A DNA stretch of 64,000 nucleotides, from positions 1-64,000 of the forward strand of contig JAIXRJ010000048.1 of NCBI GenBank assembly GCA_027485235.1, in the 5' to 3' direction. The DNA comes from Comamonadaceae bacterium (lineage in GTDB: Bacteria > Pseudomonadota > Gammaproteobacteria > Burkholderiales > Burkholderiaceae_C). Positions within the stretch are counted from its first letter, which is position 1. Every line of letters starts with the position of its first letter. Below the pieces are notes generated by a model, which made no database searches, was not told where the DNA came from, and saw only the letters and a program-made list of their open reading frames with translations. A program made the translations under genes and the position numbers. This document shows, piece by piece, positions 44,459 to 53,243 of the stretch.

Positions 44459-44949
44459 AGAGTGGTCGCTGCGGCTTGGCTGCTGGCACCTTCAAAATGG
44501 TTTTGACGCCAGGCTTCAAACACCGTCACCGCCACGGCATTGGACAGGTTCAGGCTACGCTGGCCTTCTCGCATGGGGAGCTTGATGCGCTGCTTCAGCG
44601 GGAATGTGGCTCGCAACTCGGGTGACAGGCCGCGCGTTTCAGCGCCAAACACCAGCCAGTCGCCGGCCTGAAAATGGACCGTGTGTGCCCCGCGGCTGCC
44701 ATGTGTGGTCAGGGCGAACATGCGGTCTGCGGCGGGTTGCTCTTGGACCAGAAAGGCCCCCCAGTTCTGGTGGCGGCGCAATGCCGCGTATTCGTGGTAA
44801 TCGAGGCCGGCACGGCGCATGTGTTTGTCGTCCATTGAAAAGCCCAAGGGCTCGATCAAATGCAAGGTGCAGCCGGTGTTCGCCGCCAAGCGGATGACAT
44901 TGCCCGTGTTGGGGGGGATTTCGGGTTCGACCAAGACGATGTGAAACAT
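44449..44949 (-). CDS. trmL: TrmL, tRNA (cytidine/uridine-34 2'-O)-methyltransferase
   Basis: 166 aa from ATG 44949. SPOUT-fold motifs: VEPEIPPNTGNVIRLAANTG, HLIEPLGFSMDDKHMRRAGL, DWLVFGAETRGLS, and a C-terminal knot LPMREGQRSLNLSNAVAVTV. TrmL methylates the wobble ribose of tRNA-Leu species. Length matches the family. Followed in the same direction by... upstream comF on the minus strand, 28 bp away, so the two may be co-transcribed. Confidence 0.95.
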   Translation of the reverse strand: MFHIVLVEPEIPPNTGNVIRLAANTGCTLHLIEPLGFSMDDKHMRRAGLDYHEYAALRRHQNWGAFLVQEQPAADRMFALTTHGSRGAHTVHFQAGDWLVFGAETRGLSPELRATFPLKQRIKLPMREGQRSLNLSNAVAVTVFEAWRQNHFEGASSQAAATTLQA

Positions 44950-44977
44950 GCACCCTATTGTGCCTTGCGGTGGCTGG

Positions 44978-45736
44978 TCAAGGCGAGTCGTTCTCGGTGC
45001 GGGCCAGCACCACGGCACTGATGTGACGGGCACCGGCTTTCCGCAGAACTTGGGCGGCGGTGTGCAGCGATGCGCCGCTGGTCATCACGTCGTCGATCAG
45101 CACCAGCCTTTTTCCCGCCACCTGTGCCACACACAAGGGGTCCACCGCAAAAGTGCCATTCAAATTGGCCAGTCGCTCGGCTCTGGGCAAGGTGCGCTGA
45201 GCCGGGGTGTCGCGGGTGCGCAGCAACCATTGGGCTTGCGTTTTGCCGGGTGAGAGCTGGCGCGCCAGCAACAAAGCTTGGTTGTAGCCACGCTCGGCCA
45301 GTCTCAGGGTCGACAAAGGGATGGGCAGCACGCAGTCAGCCGCAGCCAAGGCGTCTTCCACCCACGGAGCGTTCTGCATCAAGCTGGCCATGGGCGCTGC
45401 CCAGCCGGTTTGCCCATGAAATTTCAGTTGTGCGATCAGATCAACCCATGGCCATGCGTAGGCGGTGGCCGCGAGGCACATGTCCAACGGAGGGGGTGTT
45501 CGGATGCAGACGCTGCACCGCGTTTGGCCCAAGCCGGCCAAATGAGGCCAATTCAAGGGCAATGCGCATGTGCTGCAGCGCGCACGGGGCTGGGCAAAAT
45601 GCGCAATGCAGTCTTCGCACAAAGAGGCATGGGGCCACCGTCGACAAACAGCGCAACGGCTGGGCAAGAAACGCCAGATGCCACCAGGCCGCTGAAAGAC
45701 CGGTGTCGCCGTCTTTTTGAACAGATTGGGCCGCAT
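44978..45736 (-). CDS. ComF-family phosphoribosyltransferase-like protein
   Basis: 252 aa from ATG 45736. Four CxxC-type pairs in the first 90 residues (CAVC, CEDC, CSTC, CSVC) form the ComF zinc region. The C-terminal PRTase domain has DCVLPIPLSTLRLAERGYNQ and the PRPP loop KRLVLIDDVMTSGASL. ComF-like proteins are linked to DNA uptake in competent bacteria; in betaproteobacteria the role is not well established. Divergent from the BioC-like gene. Confidence 0.93.
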   Translation of the reverse strand: MRPNLFKKTATPVFQRPGGIWRFLPSRCAVCRRWPHASLCEDCIAHFAQPRARCSTCALPLNWPHLAGLGQTRCSVCIRTPPPLDMCLAATAYAWPWVDLIAQLKFHGQTGWAAPMASLMQNAPWVEDALAAADCVLPIPLSTLRLAERGYNQALLLARQLSPGKTQAQWLLRTRDTPAQRTLPRAERLANLNGTFAVDPLCVAQVAGKRLVLIDDVMTSGASLHTAAQVLRKAGARHISAVVLARTENDSP

Positions 45737-45829
45737 GAAGTCAATATACTGCCGCCATCCGCCTGTCCGCAAGTGCACTGAACCATCAGATCCAGCGCGT
45801 TCAGCCACCACAACTTGCTTGCTTCGGTC

Positions 45830-46738
45830 ATGCCTACACCTGAACGTCCCCCATCGCTGGATCCTGTTGCTGCTGCCCGTTGGGCCGCGCAGGGTGGGGC
45901 CTTGACCGCATCGCCATGGCTCCATGAAGAGGTGGCTTCGCGCATGCAGGAGCGCCTCGATTTCATCAAATTACAGCCCCGGCAATGGGCGCATTGGGAG
46001 CCCTTACGGGGTGGGCTGAGTGCGCACAAGGCTTTGCAGCAACGTTATCCCCAAGCCGATGTGTGGCTGGTCAGTGCCCAGCCGACCGAGGCCCAAGCGG
46101 TTCTGGAAAGGGTCCAGCCCGCTTGGTGGCAGCCTGCCCGCTGGACGGGTCCCCGTGTCCAAAACGCGCTGCCATCCGATGGCGCGGTTCAGATGGTCTG
46201 GGCCAATATGCAGTTGCACGCTTCGGCGCATCCACAGACATTGCTGGAGCGTTGGCACCGGGCTTTGTCCACCGACGGTTTTTTGATGTTTTCATGTTTT
46301 GGGCCGGACACATTGCTGGAACTTCGAAGCCTTTATGCCCAGTTGGGCTGGCCTCCGCCGGCTCACGAGTTCACCGACATGCACGATTGGGGCGACATGT
46401 TGGTCCAGGCGGGCTTTGCCGAGCCGGTCATGGACATGGAGCGGATCACCTTGACTTATGAAACGCCCGAGCGTCTGCTGGTGGAACTGCGGGAGTTGGG
46501 GCGCAATCTGAATGTGACACGGTTTGCAGGTTTGCGCGGCAGATCTTGGCATGGCCAGTTGATCGATGCCTTGAGGCTGCTGGCGCGTCCTCAAGAAGGC
46601 GGGCGCCTGTCCTTGAGTTTTGAAATTGTCTATGGCCATGCCCTGAAGCCGCAGCCGCGCATGGCCTTGTCTGCCCAAACCGAAATTGGCCTGGATCAAA
46701 TGCGTCAAATGCTGCGACGACCTGCCAACAAGCTTTGA
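45830..46738 (+). CDS. BioC-like SAM-dependent methyltransferase
   Basis: 302 aa from ATG 45830. The C-terminal half matches BioC-type proteins (DGFLMFSCFGPDTLLELRSL, FTDMHDWGDMLVQAGFAEPV, RLLVELRELGRNLN). BioC methylates malonyl-ACP to start biotin synthesis. However, the SAM-binding first glycine-rich loop is not obvious in the N-terminal third (residues 1-100), so the protein may be a diverged or inactive relative. Its stop codon lies inside a 16-bp palindrome. Confidence 0.8.
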   Translation: MPTPERPPSLDPVAAARWAAQGGALTASPWLHEEVASRMQERLDFIKLQPRQWAHWEPLRGGLSAHKALQQRYPQADVWLVSAQPTEAQAVLERVQPAWWQPARWTGPRVQNALPSDGAVQMVWANMQLHASAHPQTLLERWHRALSTDGFLMFSCFGPDTLLELRSLYAQLGWPPPAHEFTDMHDWGDMLVQAGFAEPVMDMERITLTYETPERLLVELRELGRNLNVTRFAGLRGRSWHGQLIDALRLLARPQEGGRLSLSFEIVYGHALKPQPRMALSAQTEIGLDQMRQMLRRPANKL

Positions 46739-46749
46739 CAATTGTCAAA
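46734..46749. promoter_or_regulatory. Perfect 16-bp palindrome upstream of the oxidase cluster
   Basis: TTTGACAATTGTCAAA reads the same on both strands. It overlaps the stop of the BioC-like gene and sits 83 bp before the DUF2244 gene. TTGTCA within it could also serve as a -35-like hexamer, with TAAAAT about 20 bp downstream. A dimeric regulator site is plausible. Confidence 0.45.
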
Positions 46750-46831
46750 ATCCCTTTTCAACTCGGTTAAAATCTGAGGCTGTTTTCAAAGTACGGCCTT
46801 CCAGAGGCGTTAAGTTATTGAAAGTTGACGC

Positions 46832-47308
46832 GTGTCAAATTCGACATATCAGTTTGCACAGGTGTCTGGGCCCTCCATCGATTGGCGGCTTCGGCGCAAT
46901 TGTTCGGTAACACCATCCCAATTAGGGTGGTTTTACACCTCGCTGTGTGCGGTCTCTTTGGCGATTGGCTTATTCTTCTGGCTGCAGGGGGCTTCGCTGG
47001 TGCTGGTGTTCGCGGGCTTGGAACTCTTGTTGGTGGGTGCAGCCTTTTTGGTCTATGCCCGCCATGCGACCGATGGCGAGTGGATTTCTTTGCAGGGGCC
47101 TCATTTGGTGGTTGAGCTGGAAACCGCTGGCCGTAAAGAGCGTGCCGAGTTTGAGCGTCAATGGGTCAGGGTCGAGCCCAAATCGGGCGACCTCAGCCTG
47201 ATCGAGTTGTCAGGCCAGGGTCGAACGATCGAGGTGGGGCGTTTTGTGCGTCCAGAATTGCGCCAAGTGTTGGCGCGAGAAATCAGAAAGGCATTGCGTT
47301 CGGCGTGA
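46832..47308 (+). CDS. DUF2244 membrane protein
   Basis: 158 aa with a GTG start. Two adjacent membrane helices (about 35-75; GWFYTSLCAVSLAIGLFFWL, then ASLVLVFAGLELLLVGAAF) and a soluble C-terminal part with GEWISLQGPHLVVELE and RQWVRVEPKSGDLSLIELSG, matching DUF2244. Such genes are regularly found just upstream of coxB in Proteobacteria. A role in oxidase biogenesis is presumed but not established. Confidence 0.88.
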   Translation: MSNSTYQFAQVSGPSIDWRLRRNCSVTPSQLGWFYTSLCAVSLAIGLFFWLQGASLVLVFAGLELLLVGAAFLVYARHATDGEWISLQGPHLVVELETAGRKERAEFERQWVRVEPKSGDLSLIELSGQGRTIEVGRFVRPELRQVLAREIRKALRSA

Positions 47309-47385
47309 TGCCTGGTGGCCAACGGGGCTTAGCCCGGTGGGTCTGAGGTGTGAATTCAACAGTGTCTTGGAAGTTAGTAAGAAAC

Positions 47386-48558
47386 ATGAAGAATTTTTCC
47401 AACCAATTGGCTTCGTTGCTGTCCCGCGCGAGCATTTTTGCCGGCACATGGGTGGCTACTGCAGCCCACGCCGTGAACGACTTGCCGGGTGGCCCAGCGG
47501 TCAATCAGCTCAACTTGCATCCTGCCGCTACCAAAATTGCCGAAGAGCAGCAATGGCTGCACTGGTTCATGTTGATCATTTGCACGGTGATTTTCGTTGC
47601 CGTGTTCGCGGTCATGTTTTATTCCATCTGGAAGCACCGCAAGTCGGTCGGCCACAAGCCAGCCAAATTCACGGAGTCCATCACGGTGGAGGTGGTTTGG
47701 ACGGCAGTGCCTTTCCTGATCGTGATCTTGATGGCTTTGCCTGCGACCAAGGTGCTGGTGGCTCAAAAAGACACCACCAACGCCGATCTGACCATCAAGG
47801 CCACGGGTTACCAGTGGAAGTGGGGTTACGACTACATCAAGGGCGAGGGCGAAGGTCTGAGCTACATCTCGACCTTGGATTCCGGTCAGCGTGCCATGTC
47901 CAATGCGGGCAAGCCCGAAGGCGACAACTACCTGCTCAAGGTGGACAACCCTTTGGTCGTGCCTGTGGGTCAAAAAGTGCGGGTGATCACCACGGCCAAC
48001 GATGTGATCCACGCATTTGCAGTGCCCGCTTTTGGCATCAAACAAGATGCGATTCCGGGTTTTGTGCGTGACACTTGGTTCCGTGCTGAAAAAACCGGTG
48101 ACTTTTACGGCCAGTGCCAAGAATTGTGCGGCAAAGAGCACGCTTACATGCCCATCCATGTGAAAGTGTTGTCGGCCGAAGACTATGCCGCTTGGGTTCT
48201 GGCTGAGAAGAAAAAGCAAGCGGCCAAAGCCGATGATCCGGCCAAAGTTTGGGCTTTGGACGATTTGTCCAAGCGTGGTGAAAAAGTTTATGCGGCCAAT
48301 TGCGCGGCTTGCCACCAAGCCACTGGCCAGGCAGCAGGGGCGATCAAAGCGCTTGACGGCTCCGGTGTTGTTTTGAATGCAGACAAATCCAAGCAAATTG
48401 CTGTCTTGCTGAACGGTCAAAACAACGGTGCCATGCCAGCATGGAAGCAGTTGTCCGACACCGAAATCGCCGCTGTGATCACCTACACCAAAAACAACTG
48501 GTCGAACAAGACCGGTCAAATCGTGCAACCGGCTGAAGTTTTGGCCGCACGCAAATAA
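47386..48558 (+). CDS. ctaC: Cytochrome c oxidase subunit II with fused C-terminal cytochrome c
   Basis: 390 aa from ATG 47386. Signal (ending AHA), two membrane helices (about 60-135), then the CuA domain with [15 protein letters not shown] and [20 protein letters not shown] giving the Cys2/His2/Met/Glu ligands. A C-terminal class I cytochrome c domain has the haem motif CAACH and an axial Met in GAMPAW. This is the caa3-like form of subunit II found in many betaproteobacteria. It receives electrons from cytochrome c. First core gene of the cluster. Confidence 0.97.
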   Translation: MKNFSNQLASLLSRASIFAGTWVATAAHAVNDLPGGPAVNQLNLHPAATKIAEEQQWLHWFMLIICTVIFVAVFAVMFYSIWKHRKSVGHKPAKFTESITVEVVWTAVPFLIVILMALPATKVLVAQKDTTNADLTIKATGYQWKWGYDYIKGEGEGLSYISTLDSGQRAMSNAGKPEGDNYLLKVDNPLVVPVGQKVRVITTANDVIHAFAVPAFGIKQDAIPGFVRDTWFRAEKTGDFYGQCQELCGKEHAYMPIHVKVLSAEDYAAWVLAEKKKQAAKADDPAKVWALDDLSKRGEKVYAANCAACHQATGQAAGAIKALDGSGVVLNADKSKQIAVLLNGQNNGAMPAWKQLSDTEIAAVITYTKNNWSNKTGQIVQPAEVLAARK

Positions 48559-48590
48559 GCCCTACCGTATTCAAATCAAAGGAAATCAAG

Positions 48591-50207
48591 ATGAGTGCCG
48601 TTCTCGACCATCACGATCACGCCCATGACGACCACGGTCACGCGCCAGCGGGCTGGCGTCGTTGGGTGTATGCCACCAACCACAAAGACATCGGTACGCT
48701 GTACCTCTTGTTCAGCTTCGCCATGCTCATGGTGGGCGGCGTTCTGGCGCTGGGCATCCGCGCCGAGTTGTTCCAGCCAGGCCTGCAGATTGTCAACCCC
48801 GAGTTGTTCAACCAGTTCACCACCATGCACGGCATCATCATGGTTTTCGGTGCCATCATGCCCGCGTTCGTGGGTTTTGCGAACTGGATGTTGCCTTTGC
48901 AAATTGGCGCATCTGACATGGCTTTCGCCCGCATGAACAACTTCAGCTTCTGGCTGATGATTCCTGCCGCTTTGATGCTGGTGGGCTCCTTCTTCATGCC
49001 AGGTGGCGCACCCGCTGCAGGCTGGACCATGTACGCGCCCTTGACTCTGCAGATGGGTCCGTCCATGGACGCGGCCATTTTTGCCCTGCACATCTTGGGT
49101 GCATCGTCCATCATGGGTTCGATCAACATCATCGTGACCATTCTGAACATGCGCGCCCCGGGCATGACCTTGATGAAAATGCCCATGTTCGCCTGGACTT
49201 GGCTGATCACCGCTTACTTGCTGATTGCCGTGATGCCCGTGTTGGCTGGTGCGATCACCATGACCCTGACAGACCGCCATTTCGGCACGAGTTTCTTCAA
49301 CCCCGCGGGTGGTGGTGACCCGGTCATGTACCAGCACATTTTCTGGTTCTTCGGTCACCCTGAGGTGTACATCATGATTTTGCCGGCCTTTGGCATCATC
49401 AGCCAGATCGTGCCTGCTTTCTCGCGCAAGAAATTGTTTGGCTACGCTTCGATGGTCTACGCGACATCGTCGATCGCTATTTTGTCCTTCATCGTGTGGG
49501 CGCACCACATGTTCACGACCGGCATGCCGGTGACAGGCCAGCTGTTCTTCATGTATGCCACGATGCTGATCGCTGTGCCGACGGCTGTGAAGATCTTCAA
49601 CTGGATCGCGACCATGTGGCGCGGCTCCATGACGTTTGAAACCCCGATGCTGTTTGCGGTGGGCTTCATCTTCGTGTTCACCATGGGTGGATTCACAGGC
49701 TTGATCCTGGCCATGGCCCCGATTGACATCCAGCTGCAGGACACTTACTACGTGGTGGCGCATTTCCACTACGTCTTGGTGGCCGGTTCCTTGTTTGCTT
49801 TGTTTGCGGGTTTTTATTACTGGGTGCCCAAGTGGACCGGCGTGATGTACAACGAGACACGCGGCAAGATCCACTTCTGGTGGTCCTTGATCTCGTTCAA
49901 CGTGACCTTCTTCCCAATGCACTTTTTGGGCCTGGCCGGCATGCCACGTCGTTACGCCGACTACCCGATGCAATTCACCGACTTCAACATGATCGCCTCG
50001 GTGGGCGGCTTCTTGTTCGGCTTTGCACAGGTTTACTTCTTCTTGTTCGTGGTCTTGCCGACCATGCGCGGTCAAGGTGAAAAAGCTTCTCAGAAACCAT
50101 GGGAAGCCTCTGAAGGTCTGGAGTGGGAAGTGCCTTCACCTGCACCTTTCCACACCTTTGAGAACCCGCCCAAGTTGGACGCGACAGCCACCCGCGTGAT
50201 TGGGTGA
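48591..50207 (+). CDS. ctaD: Cytochrome c oxidase subunit I
   Basis: 538 aa with 12 expected membrane helices. Haem and CuB ligands are present: [11 protein letters not shown] (haem a His), [15 protein letters not shown] (His-Tyr cross-link pair), [11 protein letters not shown] (CuB His pair) and [14 protein letters not shown] (haem a3/a). K-channel and D-channel regions look normal. It carries the oxygen-reducing site of the inner-membrane terminal oxidase. A tiny ORF overlaps its stop. Confidence 0.98.
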   Translation: MSAVLDHHDHAHDDHGHAPAGWRRWVYATNHKDIGTLYLLFSFAMLMVGGVLALGIRAELFQPGLQIVNPELFNQFTTMHGIIMVFGAIMPAFVGFANWMLPLQIGASDMAFARMNNFSFWLMIPAALMLVGSFFMPGGAPAAGWTMYAPLTLQMGPSMDAAIFALHILGASSIMGSINIIVTILNMRAPGMTLMKMPMFAWTWLITAYLLIAVMPVLAGAITMTLTDRHFGTSFFNPAGGGDPVMYQHIFWFFGHPEVYIMILPAFGIISQIVPAFSRKKLFGYASMVYATSSIAILSFIVWAHHMFTTGMPVTGQLFFMYATMLIAVPTAVKIFNWIATMWRGSMTFETPMLFAVGFIFVFTMGGFTGLILAMAPIDIQLQDTYYVVAHFHYVLVAGSLFALFAGFYYWVPKWTGVMYNETRGKIHFWWSLISFNVTFFPMHFLGLAGMPRRYADYPMQFTDFNMIASVGGFLFGFAQVYFFLFVVLPTMRGQGEKASQKPWEASEGLEWEVPSPAPFHTFENPPKLDATATRVIG

Positions 50208-50329
50208 TGGGCATGGCCATGACACCTGAACAAAGAAAAAACAATGTGCGCCTGGGCCTGATCTTGGCCTCGGTGGCATGCGTTGTCTTGGCTGGTTTTG
50301 TGGCCAAGATGATGCTCTTGAGCGCCTGA
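50207..50329 (+). CDS. Small single-helix cytochrome oxidase assembly-type protein (40 aa)
   Basis: 40 residues: [20 protein letters not shown], then ASVACVVLAGFVAKMMLLSA. The ATG overlaps the ctaD stop (TGATG). A cytoplasmic charged start is followed by one membrane helix. Tiny proteins at this position, between ctaD and ctaG, are annotated as 'cytochrome oxidase small assembly protein' in related genomes. It ends 10 bp before ctaG. Too short for many gene finders. Confidence 0.82.
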   Translation: MGMAMTPEQRKNNVRLGLILASVACVVLAGFVAKMMLLSA

Positions 50330-50339
50330 AAGACCCGTG

Positions 50340-50969
50340 ATGTATCTGCGTGGTCAAAATCTGAAGATGGTGGGCAAGCTGGCGGTCGTGACCGCAGGCA
50401 TGTTCTGCTTCGGTTACGCCTTGGTGCCCATCTACAAGGCGATTTGCGAAATGACGGGGATCAACATCCTGTCGATCGCTGAAACGCAGATTCCCGGCAA
50501 TGCCAAGGCGGGCAAAGCGGCCGACGTGCTGCGCAACAGCCAGGTGGACACCAGCCGTACCATCACCGTGGAGTTCGACGCCAATGTGCGCGGCCCGTGG
50601 CAGTTCAAACCTGAAAAACGCTCGATGCAGGTTCACCCCGGTGAACTCAGCACCGTGATGTACGAATTCCAGAACGTGCAAAACCGCCGCATGGCGGCCC
50701 AAGCCATCCCCAGCTACGCACCCCAACAGGCTGCCAGCCATTTCAACAAGCTCGAATGTTTCTGTTTCAACCAGTACACACTCGAGCCGGGCGAAAAAAA
50801 GTCCTGGCCCGTGGCCTTTGTGATCGACCCCAAGTTGTCCAAAGATGTGACCACCATCACGCTGTCGTACACCTTCTTTGAAGTGGGAGGCAAGACACCA
50901 GCGGCACCAACAGCGCCCGTGGCGGCGGCTGTGCAGACCTTGCCGGTGAAAACAGGATGGGGCTCATGA
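50340..50969 (+). CDS. ctaG: CtaG/Cox11 copper chaperone for subunit I
   Basis: 209 aa from ATG 50340 (GTG 50337 is adjacent). One N-terminal membrane helix (FCFGYALVPIYKAICEMTGI), then an Ig-like periplasmic domain with the copper-binding motif KLECFCFNQ and GEKKSWPVAFVIDP. Cox11 delivers copper to the CuB site. The C-terminus is extended by an Ala/Pro tail. It overlaps the next ORF by 4 bp. Confidence 0.97.
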   Translation: MYLRGQNLKMVGKLAVVTAGMFCFGYALVPIYKAICEMTGINILSIAETQIPGNAKAGKAADVLRNSQVDTSRTITVEFDANVRGPWQFKPEKRSMQVHPGELSTVMYEFQNVQNRRMAAQAIPSYAPQQAASHFNKLECFCFNQYTLEPGEKKSWPVAFVIDPKLSKDVTTITLSYTFFEVGGKTPAAPTAPVAAAVQTLPVKTGWGS

Positions 50970-51181
50970 GCACGCCTGTTCGCAAAACCCGCTGGCTGCG
51001 GACCATTCAGGCGGTGTTGTGGTCCTTCGTTGGGCTTCGTAAAAATTCCGAGTACCAGCAAGACATTGAAAAGCTCAACCCCTTCCACATCATCGGTGTG
51101 GCCATTGTTGCGGCAATGTTGTTTGTTTTTGGGCTGATCGCCCTGGTCCATTGGGTGGTCGTCCAACCGACTGGCCTTTGA
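50966..51181 (+). CDS. DUF2970 small membrane protein
   Basis: 71 aa from ATG 50966, with AGGATGGGG just upstream. WLRTIQAVLWSFVGLRKNSE followed by one C-terminal helix (IIGVAIVAAMLFVFGLIALV) fits DUF2970. It lies between ctaG and ctaE, the usual position in Burkholderiales. Probable oxidase-associated subunit or assembly factor; function unproven. Confidence 0.88.
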   Translation: MSTPVRKTRWLRTIQAVLWSFVGLRKNSEYQQDIEKLNPFHIIGVAIVAAMLFVFGLIALVHWVVVQPTGL

Positions 51182-51223
51182 CCGCAACAGTTTGATTTCG
51201 AATAAGACAGAGCAGGAGTTCCC

Positions 51224-52105
51224 ATGAGTTCAGCAGCACACGGCACCACGCCTTATTACTACGTCCCACACGCGTCGCGTCACCCGGTCATGGCGGCCAT
51301 TGGCTTGTTTTTCCTGATTTTGGGCGCTGGTCAATGGATCAACGGTGCCGAATGGGGCATGTATTGCTTGTTCTTCGGTATGGCTTGGTGGTTGATCGTT
51401 TTGTACCAGTGGTTTTCTGAAGCCGTTCAAGAAAGCGAAGGCGGTCTGTATGGTCGCAAGATCGACCTGTCTTACCGCTGGAGCATGACCTGGTTCATCT
51501 TCTCCGAAGTCATGTTCTTTGGTGCTTTCTTCACCGCACTCTGGTGGGCCCGTGCGCATTCGATTCCTGCCTTGGGCAGTTTGGAAAACGCCTTGCTTTG
51601 GCCTGATTTCAAAGCTGCATGGCCGAGCATGGTGGCCGGGGCCACCACCTCACCGGCCGGCTTTGTCGAGCCCTTTCAAACCATGGGTCCATTTTGGCTG
51701 CCCACCATCAACACCGCTTTGTTGTTGACATCGGGCGTGACCTTGACCGTTGCTCACCATGCCCTGCAGGTGGGTGACCGCAGCAAGACCATCAAGTTCA
51801 TGTGGATGACCGTGTTGCTGGGCGTCACCTTCCTGTTCGTACAGGGTTACGAATATGCCCACGCCTGGGGCGACTTGAACCTCAAGTTATCTTCTGGCAT
51901 CTATGGTTCCACGTTTTACATGTTGACGGGCTTCCACGGTTTCCACGTTTTTGTGGGCATGTTGATGCTCTTGTTCATCACCTTGCGTTTGCAAAAGGGC
52001 CACTTCAGCAAAGACCGTCACTTTGGTTTCGAGGGTGCGGCTTGGTACTGGCACTTTGTGGACGTGGTATGGCTGGGCTTGTATGTCTTGGTTTATTGGA
52101 TGTGA
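51224..52105 (+). CDS. ctaE: Cytochrome c oxidase subunit III
   Basis: 293 aa with an ATG start and AGGAG upstream. Seven membrane helices. Signature residues: YYYVPHASRHPVMAAIGLFF, SEVMFFGAFFTALWWAR, GVTLTVAHHALQ, TGFHGFHVFVGM and AWYWHFVDVVWLGLYVLVYW. Subunit III stabilises proton uptake into subunit I. A terminator follows 18 bp after the stop. Confidence 0.97.
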   Translation: MSSAAHGTTPYYYVPHASRHPVMAAIGLFFLILGAGQWINGAEWGMYCLFFGMAWWLIVLYQWFSEAVQESEGGLYGRKIDLSYRWSMTWFIFSEVMFFGAFFTALWWARAHSIPALGSLENALLWPDFKAAWPSMVAGATTSPAGFVEPFQTMGPFWLPTINTALLLTSGVTLTVAHHALQVGDRSKTIKFMWMTVLLGVTFLFVQGYEYAHAWGDLNLKLSSGIYGSTFYMLTGFHGFHVFVGMLMLLFITLRLQKGHFSKDRHFGFEGAAWYWHFVDVVWLGLYVLVYWM

Positions 52106-52123
52106 GTGGGCCACATCCCTCGC

Positions 52124-52148
52124 AAAAAGCGCCTCAGGGCGCTTTTTT
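52124..52148 (+). terminator. Rho-independent terminator after ctaE
   Basis: AAAAAGCGCC-TCA-GGGCGCTTTTTT: 6-bp GC stem extended by A-T pairs and followed by T residues. It separates the structural oxidase genes from the surf1 group. Confidence 0.92.
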
Positions 52149-52172
52149 ACCGTGAGAACTGCTTGTCAAGAT

Positions 52173-52194
52173 AAAAAGCCCCCCTTTGGGGAGC
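52173..52194 (-). terminator. Terminator of the DUF2909 gene (minus strand)
   Basis: On the minus strand GCTCCCC-AAA-GGGGGGC followed by TTTTT. It lies 45 bp beyond the stop of the minus-strand DUF2909 gene. Confidence 0.7.
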
Positions 52195-52238
52195 GGTGAT
52201 TGAAACTTGAGGAGGGGCTTCCAAGTCCCCGTTCAAGC

Positions 52239-52472
52239 TCAAGCGCCCGGTGGAATGCCTGTGGGCTGGATCCAGCCCAACTTCCAGGACACCAGAACGC
52301 AGATGAAGAGGACAATCGAGAACCCGACCCGAAAGGCGAGGGCGGTGGCCATATTGCCTTTTTTGGGGGCTTGACCCTCCGCAGGGGGGGGGCTGCCCCG
52401 CATCATGTAAAACAAAGCCGAGCCCAAGCTCAACACAATGCCAATGAAGGCGATGACAACCAGTATTTTCAT
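52239..52472 (-). CDS. DUF2909 (twin-transmembrane) small protein
   Basis: 77 aa from ATG 52472. Two membrane helices (MKILVVIAFIGIVLSLGSAL and RVGFSIVLFICVLVSWKLGW) joined by a short Pro/Lys loop. This is the DUF2909 or twin-TM layout. Inserted on the opposite strand between ctaE and surf1, a position commonly seen in this group. Function unknown. Confidence 0.85.
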   Translation of the reverse strand: MKILVVIAFIGIVLSLGSALFYMMRGSPPPAEGQAPKKGNMATALAFRVGFSIVLFICVLVSWKLGWIQPTGIPPGA

Positions 52473-52486
52473 GAGCAGATTATCCG

Positions 52487-53230
52487 ATGACTGACAAAAC
52501 CCCACCTTGGCAAAGATGGTTGGTGTTGGGCGCAGCGGCTTTGGGTGTGGCCATCACTTTTTCGCTGGGCCTGTGGCAGCTGGGTCGCGCTGCAGAAAAA
52601 ACCGCCTTGCAAAACGCCAAGCAAGAGCAAGCTGACCAATTGGTTTTGGATGGCCGCAGTCTGGGTACGGCAGCCCATGACGCCGCACAGCGCCAGACTT
52701 TGATTCACCGGCGCATGATGATCAAAGGACAATGGTTGCCTGAGCACACGGTGTTTCTGGACAACCGGCAGATGAACGCAAAACCCGGCTTTTTTGCACT
52801 GACCCCATTGCAGCTGGAGGGCACAGGCACGGTGATCTTGGTGCAGCGCGGATGGGCGCCAAGGTCATTCACCGACCGAGCGGCCTTGCCTGCGGTGCAA
52901 ACCCCTGCGGGCCAGGTCGAGGTGCCTGGCCATTTGGCCCCATGGCCGTCAAGGCTCTATGACTTTGGCGGGACCGAGACAGGCCCGATACGGCAAAATC
53001 TGGATTTGGTGGCTTACCGGCAAGCAACGGGTTTGCGCGTGCTCGAAGTCACTTTGTTGCAGTCCGGCCCCGCTTCCGAGGGCTTGCTGCGTGAATGGCC
53101 CTTGGTGGCCAGTGGTGTCGCAAAGCACCACGGATACGCTTTTCAGTGGTTTGGCCTGAGTGGCCTGATCGCCCTACTTTATGTCTGGTTTCAAATTGTC
53201 CAACCCCGTCGAAAAAAACGAACAGCCTGA
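52487..53230 (+). CDS. SURF1-family oxidase assembly protein
   Basis: 247 aa. Two terminal membrane helices (about 10-30 and 218-238) enclosing a periplasmic domain with RRMMIKGQWLPEHTVFLDNR, ILVQRGWAPRSF and AYRQATGLRVLEVTLLQ; the C-terminal HHGYAFQWFGLSGLIALLYV is diagnostic. SURF1 assists haem a insertion into subunit I. Divergent from the DUF2909 gene (14 bp between start codons). Confidence 0.95.
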   Translation: MTDKTPPWQRWLVLGAAALGVAITFSLGLWQLGRAAEKTALQNAKQEQADQLVLDGRSLGTAAHDAAQRQTLIHRRMMIKGQWLPEHTVFLDNRQMNAKPGFFALTPLQLEGTGTVILVQRGWAPRSFTDRAALPAVQTPAGQVEVPGHLAPWPSRLYDFGGTETGPIRQNLDLVAYRQATGLRVLEVTLLQSGPASEGLLREWPLVASGVAKHHGYAFQWFGLSGLIALLYVWFQIVQPRRKKRTA

Positions 53231-53243
53231 CAGCCCCTTGGCC

